A stretch of DNA of 64,000 bases from Bathynomus jamesi (GCA_023014485.1 JAJOZX010003216.1:372001-436000), one strand, 5' to 3'; numbered from the stretch's first letter, positions 10,326 to 21,100 are shown. Program-made: numbers and translations. The notes: generated by a model not told the origin, from the letters alone.

Positions 10326-13016
10326 TAGGGTGGTCCAAAAAGTTAAAGCATCGACTAAGTTCTCTCCACAAGGTTGGTTTTATGCCTCTTGGTGTGGACA
10401 GTATTTGTGCAAAGTTTCACGTTATTCGGTTAATATTTAGGGGTCGCCCCACTTGCCCCCTTTTTGAAAATTTGGGAAAATATATAGACAACTGAATAAC
10501 TAAATTTTTTTTTGGTTCTCAAAGAATATGAAAGAAAACAGTAAGACAATAGGACATGATAATGGGTGTATCTTCATTATTTCTTCTGCATCAGAGTCGC
10601 CTTGGATGGTATTGGTATCTGTTTTCGGTGGGCGGCTACAGTTGTAGGAGGTACTGCTTCTGGTCCTCGTTTCGTGTCAAAGTGTCATTGTAGCGTTGTG
10701 CGAGAGCAATACCTCGCTCGGCAGCATCATTGACGACTTTCATCTTTAAGGCACGATCTCTAAGTTCCCTGTAGTTTTTGTCATTTGGCCATTCCCGTGG
10801 ATCTTTTTGAAGTAACTGGCGCGCTTCCTCCTTACCTCCAACTTTCAAGGCATCAAAGAGGGTCAATGTCCTTTTCGTGACGAAGGATGCCACATCATTT
10901 TCAACACCAGCTTCCGCCATGTCGATTCGTCGGGGGCAGCCATTCTTTTGGGGATGTTGGAGGTGTTGAACCATTCTCCTTTTGGTATCAGGATCGATCC
11001 TATTATCGAAGAAGGCCAGTCCAATCAGATGCTCCGACAAGTACCACAGGTGGCGTCTTAGAGCTGTCTTCGCCGCTTGTGCAGCTCCTCCGTGTGAATA
11101 TTTTTCCAGAAGATGCAGCATTTTGAGATCATTGAGAGGAGCTTGTGTCCCCATTGGCGCTTCATGCCAGTACTTGACGTAAATCAGACTGACAAATAAA
11201 GCCAGCTGAGTCACGTTTTGTTCTTCGCGTGCTGTGAGCTTGAATTGATAGTGAAAGAGGTAGATTTTGAGTGCATAAATCGCCTTCGCCATCCATCTCG
11301 CGTGGTGCATGGGACCCGGAGCTCGGATAAAGAGCTGACCACCAGTCTTTCCCCCCAGGAAGAGCAAAGATAGTTCAAGGAACTCCTTGTAGTCGTCACG
11401 AGGTTGGCTTGCCTGAAGAGTGTTAGGTAAGTAAGTGAGCATCTCTTTTCTCATCTCTTGGAGTTGAGGGTTCTCGAACAAGCTGTCCGATGCTGAGACA
11501 AATGCTTCGTGGGAGAGAGATGGCCATTCCTTTTGAAATCGCTTAAAAAGGCCTGTTTCAGGACTTCCTGTTGAGCCAAATATTGAGGCAAAGACATCAG
11601 CAAGTACGACTTCAAGTATATGATGTCGACAACTGATCCAAACTAGCTCGTGACCCAATGCTTCTTCAATCCTGACACAGGCTCCGTGATGTAAACCCGT
11701 GTTTGACGCAGTGGTATCGAAGATGAGACCTCTCACATGCTGTTCCACGTTCCATAATTTCATAGTTTGAAGGCATGCCTGGGCCTGTGCTTCTCCAGTT
11801 CCTTGTTTCATCTTTGGGACACCAAGCAGCTTCTCCTGTCCATTGAATGTTATAAGGATTGCTATCCGATGCACATTCGTCTTCTTCCCTTCAATGCCGG
11901 GGAGAAGCTTTCCGTCCCAATGGAGAAGGACAGGGTCTTCTAGAGAAAATGATTCTAGGTCTTCTCGAGCTGCCTGTTCTCGCCCACTTTCTCTGTAGCG
12001 ATGAATAGAGCTCCGAGAGCACGTCATCCCAGACAGATCATGCCCCGCGGCCTGTAATACAGCTCCAGTTACGAAAACAGCATTCTGGTCAGAAAGATTG
12101 GTGCGATCCATTGCTCCAATGACTTCTGGAGATTGGAAAATGTTCGTAACCTTGTTCTTGGGACGCTTTGGTGCCGGAGCTTCAGACGAAGAAGGAATCG
12201 GAACCGATGGTCTATAGTCGTCGTCATCTTGCGAAAAAAGGGAAGAAGAAGAAGAGGAAAGATCAATTGATGACACTCCTGCTTCTTCCAAATCTTTCTG
12301 TGTTGCTTCATGCCTTGCCTTCCTCTTGGCTTCCTTCTCCATTCTGGATCACTTTCTGTCCTCTTGTGTAGTCGTTTCCTTATCAATGCCAGCCATGCTG
12401 CAAGAATTGACGTCCTTGCGCTGCATGGACAGGAAATTTCGGTCCTCGACATTGACGATTGTGCTCATGGCATCACTGGTTGCGATGTCAAACAGTTCCT
12501 GGATGTCCGCTTTGAAGATGTCTTCATTCATTCTATCGCTGGCACGTTGCCTGGTCCTGTGCTTCTTGAGTGTTTTGTAGCGGTCTAAAAGCTTTGAAAG
12601 CTTACGGACACAGGAGTCGATCCATTGAGTTGGGATCCGCGCTCGGGTCCAGACTTCAATCACCCTCTAGCATGCCTGGTTCAGACTGTCGGAGGTGGTT
12701 TGCTTTTGATTGATGTGGTGGTATTGCCCCAAGAGGAGGGCGTCAAGGCATGTAGGGAGCCTTGACATGGATAAAGTTCCAGTTGCCATCCCTAGAAGCC
12801 AAACTTTTGGAATTGATCGAGTTTGAGCCATCGGACCTACGGAAGAAAAAGTACACTATATAATATATATATTCAGAGTGGGGCGACCTCTAAATATTCA
12901 CCAATCATGCTGCAATTTTGCACAGACCATGTGGACACTAAATGGACAAACACCACACTTGTGGAGACTATCTAAGACAATTTTGAAATTTCCCCCTATG
13001 GATTTGGACCACCCTA
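10326..13016 (-). mobile_element. hAT-like DNA transposon, nearly full length
   Basis: The ends read TAGGGTGGTCCAAA inward from both sides. An imperfect inverted repeat reaches about 140-150 bases, with matching blocks TCTCCACAAG and ATATTTAG(G/A)GGTCGCCCC. Both flanks are TA repeat. It carries one transposase gene. TAGGG starts are also typical of the plant Ac element, which supports but does not prove hAT affinity. Confidence 0.85.
10578..12831 (-). pseudogene. hAT-like DDE transposase, about 750 codons, three lesions
   Basis: The frame starts at ATG 12831 (MAQTRSIPKVWLLGM) and stays in one frame to 10636, with a TAG at 12667-12669 and a TGA at 12349-12351. A one-base deletion near 10634 hides the real C-terminus, which reads HRKQIPIPSK and stops at 10578. 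Domains in order: N-terminal helical domain (LPTCLDALLLG, RARIPTQW, LFDIA), charged coiled linker with a Ser run, a DLSG...SRSSIHRYRESG block, HWDGKLLP (first Asp), KLLGVP, FDTTASNTGLHHGAC (second Asp), CRHHILEVVL (CxxH), HHARWMAKAIYALK (RW), RHLWYLSEHLIGLAFFD, and NDAAERGIAL (late Glu). The D-D-CxxH-RW-E order is that of hAT/P/Kolobok transposases (Yuan and Wessler's scheme). This is the best reference copy in the window. Confidence 0.8.
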
Positions 13017-13063
13017 ATATATATATACACATACATACATACATACATACACACACGCACTGT
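13017..13063. repeat. TA/CATA microsatellite
   Basis: (TA)n followed by (CATA)n and CACACA, between the transposon end and a SINE cluster. Confidence 0.9.
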
Positions 13064-13485
13064 ATATGCGGTTCGTTGGTGGTGTGGTTAGCGTCACTGA
13101 CTACGAATTCATCGGCCCCACGATCGAGACCCGGTAACGGCAGGTGGCGCGCAGTAAAACCCAGCTGTTCATCCTTCCACACAAAAATTGGTTGGTAGAT
13201 AAATGGATACCCTTGGTAGCCTAGTGGTGAAGACGCTGGGCTGCTGGTGGGGCGTGGTTTGGGTTCCACGTTAAACTGTAGGTCTACGGCGGAGTGACAA
13301 GCTTGACCTTCGTCAGAATGAACAATTTGGGCAGAAGCTAAACCAAGGTGTGTGTGTTGTACCTTCGTAGCAATGCCGTGCATTGGGTTTGCTGCGCGCC
13401 GACTGCCACCACTGGGAATCGAACCCGGGACCGGTGAATTCGTAGTCAGCAATGCTGACCACTACACCACTGAGCCACATATATA
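13064..13485. mobile_element. Cluster of tRNA-derived SINEs
   Basis: Three tRNA-like promoters are visible. One on + starts at about 13073 (TGGTGTGGTTAGCGTC with a B-box-like GATCGAGACCC at about 13120). A second on + is at about 13208 (GGTAGCCTAGTGGTGAAGACG, then GGTTTGGGTTCCAC). A third on - ends at about 13477 (TGGCTCAGTGGTGTAGTGG, perfect B box GGTTCGATTCC). The block GTTAAACTGTAGGTCTACGG after the second resembles the body of the 5S-derived SINE at 53265-53483. No cloverleaf with a paired acceptor stem, so these are SINEs, not tRNA genes. Confidence 0.7.
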
Positions 13486-13575
13486 CAAGGTGAGTTATAA
13501 GTCGTGTCCAATGGGAGTTTTTATCTGTTGTTCATGTTATGTTTGTTTCATATAACTACTGGAGGTGGCTGCATC

Positions 13576-15103
13576 ATGAAGTATATCCCGTCAGAAAAAG
13601 TGGAACTAGTGCTCTTGCATGTTGCTGGAATGAGTTAAACAGAGGCATGTGAAGAATTCCATCGCTGGCACCCTATGAAACCAAAGCTGAATCATCTTGC
13701 GGTGGGGCAAACACTGAAAGTCTTGAAGGAGATAGGTAGTGTTCATGACCGACCACGCAGTGACCGGCCTCGTACAAGTACAGATGAATAGTCGTGTGTC
13801 GCTGTATTAGCTAAAGTAATTTGTAGCCCACAGCTGTCAACCAGAAAAGCAGCACAGGAAACAGGACTTTCTCAAACAGCTGTGAAGCGCATTTTCCAAA
13901 GGTATCGATTTCATCCGTATAGGTTACACCCAGTACATGAACCACTGCCCGACGATGCTGATAGCAGGGTTGTGGAGTCGGAGTCGTGGAGTCGGAGTCG
14001 GTAAAAAACTTCCGACTCCGACTCCAATTTCTGTGTCCTGTGTCACCCTTAATTTCTAAATCCTAAATACTAACATTTAGGTTATTTAGTTTTTTTGGTC
14101 AATAAACCTTATTCATTGATAGCCCCTAGATTAAGTTTTTTTAATATTTTTTTTTACATTTTCAGAATATACAATTAATATTTATTTAAATATAAAATAT
14201 AAAATATAAAATTTCACACTTAGTGTGGTGGTGATGAAATGTCTTATTATTATGATAATTATAGAGTGAAACACTAGAGGAGTCGGAGTCGTATATTTAA
14301 AATGTGAGGAGTCGGAGTCGGAGTTGGATTTTTAGATTTTTTACAATGTGTGGAGTCGGAGTCAGAGTCGAATTTTTACAATGTGTGGAGTCGGAGTCGG
14401 AAAATTTTGGACTGACTCCACAACCCTGGCTGATAGACGCCTTCAGTTCTACCAATTGTGCGAAGAGTGGAGGCAGCATCAGCCGACGTTAGCAGCGGAC
14501 ATCATGTTTAGTGAAGAAGCGTGCTTCCACTTGCATGGGTATGGTAACTGCCATAAGACCATTTACTGGACAACCGATAACCCACACATTGTCGACAAAA
14601 GGCATCATCAAACGGATCCGCGGATGATCGTGTGGTGCGGAATCCACGGCGACAGGATCGTGGGCCCATGTTTTGACCATAGTGTCAACTCTGACATGTA
14701 CCTGACTATGCTCCAGGAAAAGCTGGTGCAATATATGGACAATATTCCCATCCGTGAAATGCGGCGCATTTTTTTTTAACACGATGGCGCGCCAATACAC
14801 TTCTCCAGACCTGTGCGCGAATGGTTGGATACAGCCCTTCCAAGGAGATGGATTGGACGCCGTGGTGCTGTGCAATGGCCGCCATGGTCCCCTAATCTAA
14901 CTTCCCTTGACTTTTTCTTGTGGGGCTATTTAAAGCACGCGTATATGAAGGATGCCTGAAAACTTTGGAAGAACTCGTATGCAATGTGCGTACAGAATGT
15001 GCAACAATCACATCACAAATCCTCCAGAATGTGAAAGAAAGCTTCGTCAGTCGTATTAACATTTGTTCTCAACTTCAAGGGGCACAATTTGAACCCTTAT
15101 TGT
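13576..15103 (+). pseudogene. rosa-type mariner transposase, heavily broken
   Basis: The start MKYIPSEKVELVLL at 13576 leads into the N-terminal helix-turn-helix. TAA at 13636 and TAG at 13789 interrupt it, the hAT MITE splits it at 13965, and a frameshift lies in the T-run at about 14769-14777. The catalytic region reads MFSEEACFHLHGY, FQHDGAPIHFSRP (reconstructed across the T-run) and PNLTSLDFFLWGY. The first catalytic Asp of FSDEACF is Glu here. The second and third Asp are 41 residues apart, diagnostic of the rosa family. The frame closes at about 15103. Confidence 0.8.
13965..14428. mobile_element. 464-bp hAT MITE with GGAGTC repeats
   Basis: Ends CAGGGTTGTGGAGTC mirrored at the right. 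A perfect 8-bp target duplication GCTGATAG (13957-13964 and 14429-14436) is the hAT signature. The subterminal regions are filled with GGAGTCGGAGTC units in both orientations. No coding potential. Confidence 0.95.
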
Positions 15104-15157
15104 AAGAATTGAAAAAATATTGAAAATCCTATTGGACATGACTTATGACTCACCCTG

Positions 15158-15526
15158 TATATTATCCTCAGCTATAGACTTAAAACTTTTAAAGTTGCTA
15201 CGGTAGTGTGTGTAGGTTCCCATACCCAAGCCCAATACAGTGGTTTGACTGTATACTTGGTTAGCTTAAATGTTGACTTCATTTTTCGCTCTTGTCACTC
15301 CATAACATTTTTCCATTTAAAGTAATTATAGACAATTTGATAAAAAGAACATTGTGCTTCGAAATTAACCCAAGGTCATAATTCGAATTAAGGAATAAGC
15401 GAGAGGAAGTATTTCATGTTGGAATGGACAGATGTTGGCACAAATCTTAAATGGTCACACCAAAGAGCCATTTCTGAAAGTGAAACAAATTTGCTATTAA
15501 TTAATTAATTAATAAAGTAATAATAA
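15158..15526. other. Unassigned spacer
   Basis: AT-rich sequence between the mariner and the Helitron-like pair. I see no gene, repeat end or RNA motif. Confidence 0.6.
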
Positions 15527-15911
15527 TCTATACTATAATAAGAGAGCCGTCCGTCCGTCCATCCATCCGTCACACTTTCAGAAATTGTGAGAAAAAAATT
15601 CAGAAATTGTATTACGGGCGGCAATGTGAAGCTCAAGATTTTCATGACTGTGTTCTTTTCTGTAGTTTAGCCTGTCTGTTTGTGAAATTTATCCCGGGCA
15701 GTAATGGGGGAAGGGTGGGGGTAATGGGGGATGGGTGGGGTAATGGGGGAGGGGGTTAGCCCCCAAGTTGCATGAATGGGGGTGAGGAGATTTTGGGAGA
15801 TACCAGATTCAGAAATGTTGACACAATGTGAAGCTCAAAATTTTCACGGCTGCGTTCTTTTCTGTAGTTTAGCCTGTCTAACCATCAGCGAAGCGACGGG
15901 AACTGTACTAG
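15527..15911 (+). mobile_element. Helitron-like element, first tandem unit
   Basis: Begins TCTATACTATAATAAGAG and ends GGGAACTGTACTAG followed by T. TC...CTAG ends without inverted repeats or target duplication are the Helitron pattern. Contains CCGTCCGTCC repeats near the 5' end and G-rich AATGGGGGA repeats in the middle. Non-autonomous; no Rep/helicase coding. Confidence 0.65.
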
Positions 15912-15918
15912 TAATCTA

Positions 15919-16258
15919 TCTATATATTATAATAAGAGAACTGTCCGTCTGTCCGTCTGTCCATCACACTTTCAGAAATTGTATTACGGGTGGAAATGTG
16001 AAGCTCAAGATTTTCATGACTGTTCTTTTCTGTAGTTTAGCAATGGGGGGAAGGGTGGGGTTGGGGGTAATGGGGGATGGGTGGGGTAATGGGGGAGGGG
16101 GTTAGCCCCCAAGTTGTATGAATGGGGGTGAGGAGGTTTTGGGAGATACCAGATTCAGAAATGTTGACACAATGTGAAGCTCAAAATTTTCATGGCTGGG
16201 TTCTTTTTTTGTAGTTTAGCCTGTCTAACCATCAGCGAAGCGGCGGGAACTGTACTAG
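15919..16258 (+). mobile_element. Helitron-like element, second tandem unit
   Basis: A diverged second copy begins TCTATATATTATAATAAG directly after the first and ends at the same CTGTACTAG. It shares the central G-rich block and the CAGCGAAGCG-GCGGGAAC 3' region. Tandem arrangement is known for Helitrons. Confidence 0.65.
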
Positions 16259-16609
16259 TAATAATAATAATAATCCTTTTGTCGTTTCATTGATATCTGT
16301 AAGTGTGTTAGAGAGAAATGAATCGTAGGTTACCGATTGACAAAGAAGGAATGAACTGTTCAGAATTTTGAGCTTCACATTTGCTTCAGCTGACAATTTG
16401 ATTTGAATTTAAAATGGCTTCGTCCTTGAAGCGTCCGTTTTTTATAGGGTTATTACAAATTATATAAGGTAGACCTGAATTTTCTTTACAAAGCACGTCA
16501 TTGACTCGAGATCGGCTGGCTCTGTCTAACCATTAATTAAGTTGATCTGAAAGAGCCGCTGTCAATCATTTGGCGATTGATGTTGATCTGTATTGGTATG
16601 TTTCCGCAG
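16259..16609. other. CCAR1 intron end, no other feature
   Basis: A short (AAT)n, then unassigned sequence up to the acceptor TTTCCGCAG at 16601-16609. A possible Helitron scrap (reverse of AATGTGAAGCTCAAAA) lies at about 16365. Confidence 0.5.
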
Positions 16610-16890
16610 GTGATGCTCATGTCAGTGCCTCCCCTCGACGACATTTATCGACGCTCGTGCGCCCTCAGCGAGGACCCGAGTGATGTGAAGAGTGGGTTTG
16701 TCCACCCAACCAGACTTATCAACTTTCTCGTGGGTCTCAAGGGGAAGAATGAAACCATGGCCATTGGTGGGTATTGGAGCCCTTCCATGGATGGGGCCAA
16801 CCCCGATAAAGACCCCAATGTTCTCATCCAAACTGCCATCCGAACGTGCAAGGCTCTCACTGGCATAGACTTATCCGGATGCACAACTTG
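16610..16890 (+). CDS. CCAR1: CCAR1 exon a: start of DBC1/inactive Nudix block
   Basis: Acceptor TTTCCGCAG before 16610, donor GTAGGC at 16891. 281 bases, ending two bases into a Trp codon completed by the next exon. Encodes VMLMSVPPLDDIYRRSC, FVHPTRLINFLVG, MAIGGYWSPSMDG and TAIRTCKALTGIDL, the first half of the DBC1 domain. CCAR1/DBC1 proteins have a Nudix fold without the catalytic Nudix box; this exon shows none either. No start codon belongs here: the frame enters from an upstream exon. Confidence 0.93.
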
Positions 16891-17116
16891 GTAGGCCAGA
16901 TTTTTTTTTCCCTGGTAAGGGTTGTTTCCCGTTCTCTCTTTTGAAGGCATACAATTATTCTTCATAAATTAACTGCATTGGCCGGTGAATGACTGGTGCA
17001 GAGTTTGAGGAGTAAAAATTACTATGAAGAGATGAACTCGATCTGCACAATTATGTTACCTTCATCCATTATTTTTATAGGCCTTACTGTAGCTCAGGAA
17101 TTAGCTGTATTACGCA

Positions 17117-17117
<1 letters not shown>

Positions 17118-17155
<38 letters not shown>

Positions 17156-17156
17156 T
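17118..17156. repeat. (TAA)n microsatellite
   Basis: About 12 TAA units within the first visible CCAR1 intron. Confidence 0.95.
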
Positions 17157-17847
17157 TAAGTACCTTCTAATACCTTTTAATATCGTCTTTTGGGAGCATT
17201 TATGATTCAAATATTTATTTTTTATTCCTAAACCAAACTGTGTTTGCCTGTGATTCGTCATCGAGGTTCGGAACTCAAAAACACGTGTAACGTTTAAAGG
17301 TTCATTTTTAATTCGTTCATGAACTTTATTTTTATTTACGAAAAGAGTCGTTTGAAGGAATTCTTGGAATCATGTATTACGTCGATGGGCAAATAGTGAT
17401 ATGAACAGCGACGAATCATTGTAATCAGACCCAAATAGGGAACTCTATAGTGTTATCTGCAAAAATAGTAGATTTTTACTGGGGTTGTGCTGATATATTG
17501 GTTGTATCAGCAAAATTTTGCTGAAACCGACGCTCTCTTGATATTTTAAGGTTTACTTTACACATTTACAGAAATAAAAGAGAAAATAGGTTTTATTATT
17601 AGGCTCACATTTTTTCTCTATTAAAATAGAGAATAATCATGAAAATAACCTTAAAATCTAAAGTTAGGTCTATTTGAAAATTGGCAAAAATTCTTGTATA
17701 TATATATATATATATATAAGTTTACTGAATATTAAACGATAACGTAAATATGAAAGATTTAGAATTATGTACACTAATTTCTTGCAATGTCTTTAGTAGC
17801 AAAGTGTAAGCCAGAAAGACTTTCTTACAAAAAAATTTATGAAGATA
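17157..17847. other. Intron sequence, no gene
   Basis: AT-rich, with a (TA)n at about 17697-17718. A GTGCTGATATATTGG motif at about 17487 resembles GGGCTGATATATCGG at 26301, perhaps scraps of one repeat family. Confidence 0.5.
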
Positions 17848-17849
17848 TA

Positions 17850-18900
17850 CTGGTCGAAAAAAGAAACGCAATTTTTGAGATTTATTAATAAACATGAGGA
17901 CTCAGTATATAGTAAATGATTCTTTAACATAACAAACAGTCAATAACGCGTATGGCCACCCCTAGCCACAATGCAGGCTTGGAGTCTGGCCCTCATCGAC
18001 CTCAACAGTCTCTGCAGGAAAGCAACAGGGATGGCCCTCCACTCTTCAATAATTGCATTGGTCAGTTCCCTGATGTTCTGCGGCTGATGCTGACGTCTGC
18101 GAACTCGCCTTTCAAGTTCATCCCATGCGTGCTCTATCGGTGACATGTCTGGGCTGGAGGCTGGCCATGGTAAGGTCTGCACCTGTTGTCCCTGCAGGTA
18201 CGCCTGCACTATCCTGGCTGCATGAGGTCTGGCATTGTCCTGTTGCATCAGTGAGAAAAGGACCTCTGTAAGGCCTGCGGGATCGGAGTCCTGCATTACG
18301 GAGTCGGTTTCTGACGGTCTGGTCACTAATTCTGTTGTTGTGGATACCAGGTGTCTCTGGCTGTCTGACGAGCATTCCGCTGCCGATGACGCAGGTGCTG
18401 CAGTACAATGTGGCGATCCTGGCGTTGGGTCGTCACACGAGGTCGCCCACGTCTTGGCAGGTCCTGAACACTTCCTGTGGCATTGTACCGTCTAACAAGC
18501 CTAGAGATTGTGCTGGGATGCACATGCATTCGTTGTGCAACTTGGACAGTAGACATGCCTGCATCCAACATGCCCAAGGCACGACCTCTGTTGACCTCTG
18601 AGAGTCGTGGCATGCCTCAATCGCGGGAAAAAGTTTGGTTTTCTCAATGGGCAGTGTGTATTCTGTGAAGTCAAAGAAAAAATGCATGCCTTCATAAAGA
18701 ATACATTCAATTTAATCTCTGTTTATTGTTTGTAACAAAATGGCGTCTTAGCCGGGATTAGTCAGGTTTAAAAACATGCACTAAGTGGCTTTAAAAGATT
18801 TGAACAAACATTTAACCATAATCTTGAAACTGTGATAATACCACTAACAACTTAAATTTTACACCATATGCAAGCTAATTGCGTTTCTTTTTTTGACCAG
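17850..18900 (-). mobile_element. Tc1-type transposon, internally deleted
   Basis: Inverted ends CTGGTCGAAAAAAGAAACGC and its complement ending at 18900, with TA on both sides (17848-17849, 18901-18902). Confidence 0.9.
17940..18613 (-). pseudogene. Tc1 transposase, first catalytic Asp deleted
   Basis: The start MPRLSEVNRGRALGML at 18613 gives the paired-type helix-turn-helix (VAQRMHVHPSTISRLVRRY) and the GRP-type linker (RRGRPRVTTQRQDRHI). Coding then shifts frame (ISDQTVRNRLRNAGL). The catalytic end has QQDNARPHAARI (second Asp) and SSPDMSPIEHAWDELERRV (Glu); these lie 34 residues apart, so DD34E. About 100 residues holding the first Asp are missing between RRPYRGP and the QQDN block. The frame stops at 17940 with VARGGHTRY. 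Confidence 0.88.
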
Positions 18901-18902
18901 TA

Positions 18903-19805
18903 ATAGTTTGATGGATAAGATAGGCGGAGGGATTTTTCAAAGTTTTGTTAATTGTACCATCGTATTATTTACAGATATTCTGCTTAAATACTGGTACAAT
19001 GTATTATTAAACTAACAATAAATCATTATTATTATTATTATTATTATTATAATAATAATAATGATTATATAGTTAAGCATTTATACAACTGTAATTGGTA
19101 AAAATTAGTACATAATTACTTCCATACAATACACGGTAATACCGCACACGTACGATACTCAGTATCGAATGAAAAAGATAAAAAATTCTTATAGGTAATT
19201 TACAGCGATGCCAGATCTTCAGATTTTCCTCGAGATCTACAGGTATTATGGCCCTATGCATGGAAATACTAACAGAAAATAAAAATGTTCCCAAATCTGG
19301 AAAAGTTTTCGTAATAAAAGTATAACTTTTAATATACTGTATTAAAAATTTTAACATTGTTGAGCCTGGGTGAAATTTCCAAAATATATCAAATATAGAG
19401 GTGTAGCAGCATAGTGCGTTTGAAACACGTTATTGTTGAGTTTGCAAGCATGCACTGAATGTTACATGCCAGAGAGCGTAATTTTTCGTTACCATATGTA
19501 TACTGAGATGATCGTATATTTTGAAGTTAATCGACCTGTAGGGGTACAGTTGACTGTTGAAGTTGAAACTTCTTAACGTTTTAGTTGAATTGTGCCATTC
19601 ATGAGTTTTAAATGTGCGGGTGTCAAATTAGTAAATTAAAAAAAAATAAAAAATTTGCAAACTTGATACATCGTGTTTTTCTGTATTAGACCTACCTTTT
19701 AAAATTTTCAGTATATTTTGGGGAGAAAAGTGTCGCGAATAATGTAAATATGGACAAAAATAGCATGTGAAGAGCCTTTAAAGAAAAAGACGATATACAC
19801 GGTAT
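18903..19805. other. Intron sequence, no gene
   Basis: Contains an (ATT)n/(AAT)n tract at 19025-19063. Nothing else recognised on either strand. Confidence 0.6.
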
Positions 19806-19996
19806 TTCAGGTCGACCCTAGAAATATGGCAAAGAAACGCTTCATATTAGTTACGGAATTACTATGACAAACTTAAAATACCAAATACAAACTACAAATT
19901 TCAAAATTTGTAGTTTGTATTTGGTATTTTAAGTTTACAGTAATTCCGTAATTAATATGAAGTGTTTCTTTTCCATATTTCTAGGGTCAACCTGGA
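19806..19996. repeat. 191-bp perfect-looking palindrome (hairpin MITE)
   Basis: TTCAGGTCGACCCTAGAAAT at the left is mirrored at 19996. The two arms meet almost without a loop at about 19899 (AATTTCAAAATT). A few mismatches only. No target duplication identified. Confidence 0.85.
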
Positions 19997-20016
19997 ACAC
20001 TGCGTATATATCGCCC

Positions 20017-20095
20017 CCACCAGGGTTCGAACCTGCCACCTTTTGAGTAGAAGGCGAGGGTGCTAGCCAATTCATTACAACTGGCTAAAAGTTAA
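20017..20095 (-). repeat. tRNA-like sequence (SINE head)
   Basis: The minus strand reads GAATTGGCTAGCACCCTCG then GGCAGGTTCGAACCC, a B box with a seven-base anticodon-like loop between CCTT and AAGG. The acceptor stem does not pair, so a SINE fragment is likelier than a functional tRNA. Confidence 0.55.
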
Positions 20096-20251
20096 CACAA
20101 CTTGTCATATATTTAAACAACCTTGGAAAAGTATAACGCTTTTGTGTTCAGAGGCATTTTACGCCGTTAACCTTCCCGCAATTCATTCAAACTATTTGGT
20201 ACAACGCTGGAGGCCCATAAATGTAATATCGTGTGTGTGTGTGTGTGTGTG

Positions 20252-21065
20252 TGAGTGAATAACCACGAAGGAAAAAGGAAACACAGAATGGTGCTCAAAC
20301 GCTTTTGTCTAATGACATCCTCAGGAACACTGAAATAAATAACAAGTTCGAGACTATATATAGGTCACAAAAAATAAAAATTGTAGGAACAGCATACAAA
20401 TTTATAAGGAAAAACTACGAGTTTTAGCACTTTGTCCCTCTTGTCTAAATCTGTTCTGAATGAATTCAAAACAGGATCAAGCGAAAAAAAGGCCCTGGCT
20501 AATGTTAAAATTATTTGTAAGTTGAATAATGGCAGACTCAAGATTATTTCTATTAACAATGTTGCTTGAGTGAAACAAAATTGAAGCATTATTCCAATCA
20601 ATACAGTGGGATAACTCTGACAAATGAATGAAAGGGCACTGGACGACTGTCCTGCCTAACGGAATATTGATGCTGCTTTACACGCGTGTGCAAATCCTTT
20701 CCTGTCTATCCAATGTAAAACGAATCACATTGTTTACAACCAATTTTATAGATAATGCCTGAATTATTGGTAGGGCTATTTTTTACTATGATATTTTTCA
20801 CAATATTGTCATATGAAAATACTACATTAATATTCAAAAGTTTAAGTACATTAGCAGTGCCTAAAAAGTCTGGGAAAAATGGAAGTACTAAAATATTCTT
20901 CAACAAAGTGCGAGGGTTATTATTCACACGATAAGAAAGTTCATTTTGCCTTGTTAAGACAAGATTCCAAAAAAGCATTTATTTCAGTGTTCCTGAGGAT
21001 GTCATTAGACGAAAGCGCTTTAGCACCATTCTGTTTTTCCTTTTTCCTTCGTGGTTATTTTCATC
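20252..21065 (-). mobile_element. Penelope-like retroelement remnant with inverted ends
   Basis: Minus-strand coding at 20978-20706 ends in GIIYKIGCKQCDSFYIG, the start of a GIY-YIG endonuclease; diverged C-terminal coding continues to about 20400. Both ends carry the same 3'-terminal block (CTGAGGATGTCATTAGACGA at 20993 on +, mirrored at 20324-20300) followed by CACCATTCTG and CTTCGTGGTTAT, in opposite orientations. The reverse transcriptase part is absent. Confidence 0.75.
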
Positions 21066-21099
21066 ATAAATATTATTCACGTGTTACTTTCGTGAAATA

Positions 21100-21100
<1 letters not shown>

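Larger units (their letters stand above)
13486..15157 (+). mobile_element. rosa-type (DD41D) mariner
   Basis: Inverted ends CAAGGTGAGTTATAAGTCGT and its near-complement ending at 15157, with TA on each flank. A 464-bp hAT MITE is nested at 13965-14428. Confidence 0.85.

Noticed and set aside
12878..13452. Overlapping open frames on both strands at the SINE cluster
   Set aside because: They lie on SINE and microsatellite sequence and have no conserved protein pattern.
14489..14875. Minus-strand 128-codon open frame
   Set aside because: Shadow of the mariner transposase catalytic region on the plus strand.
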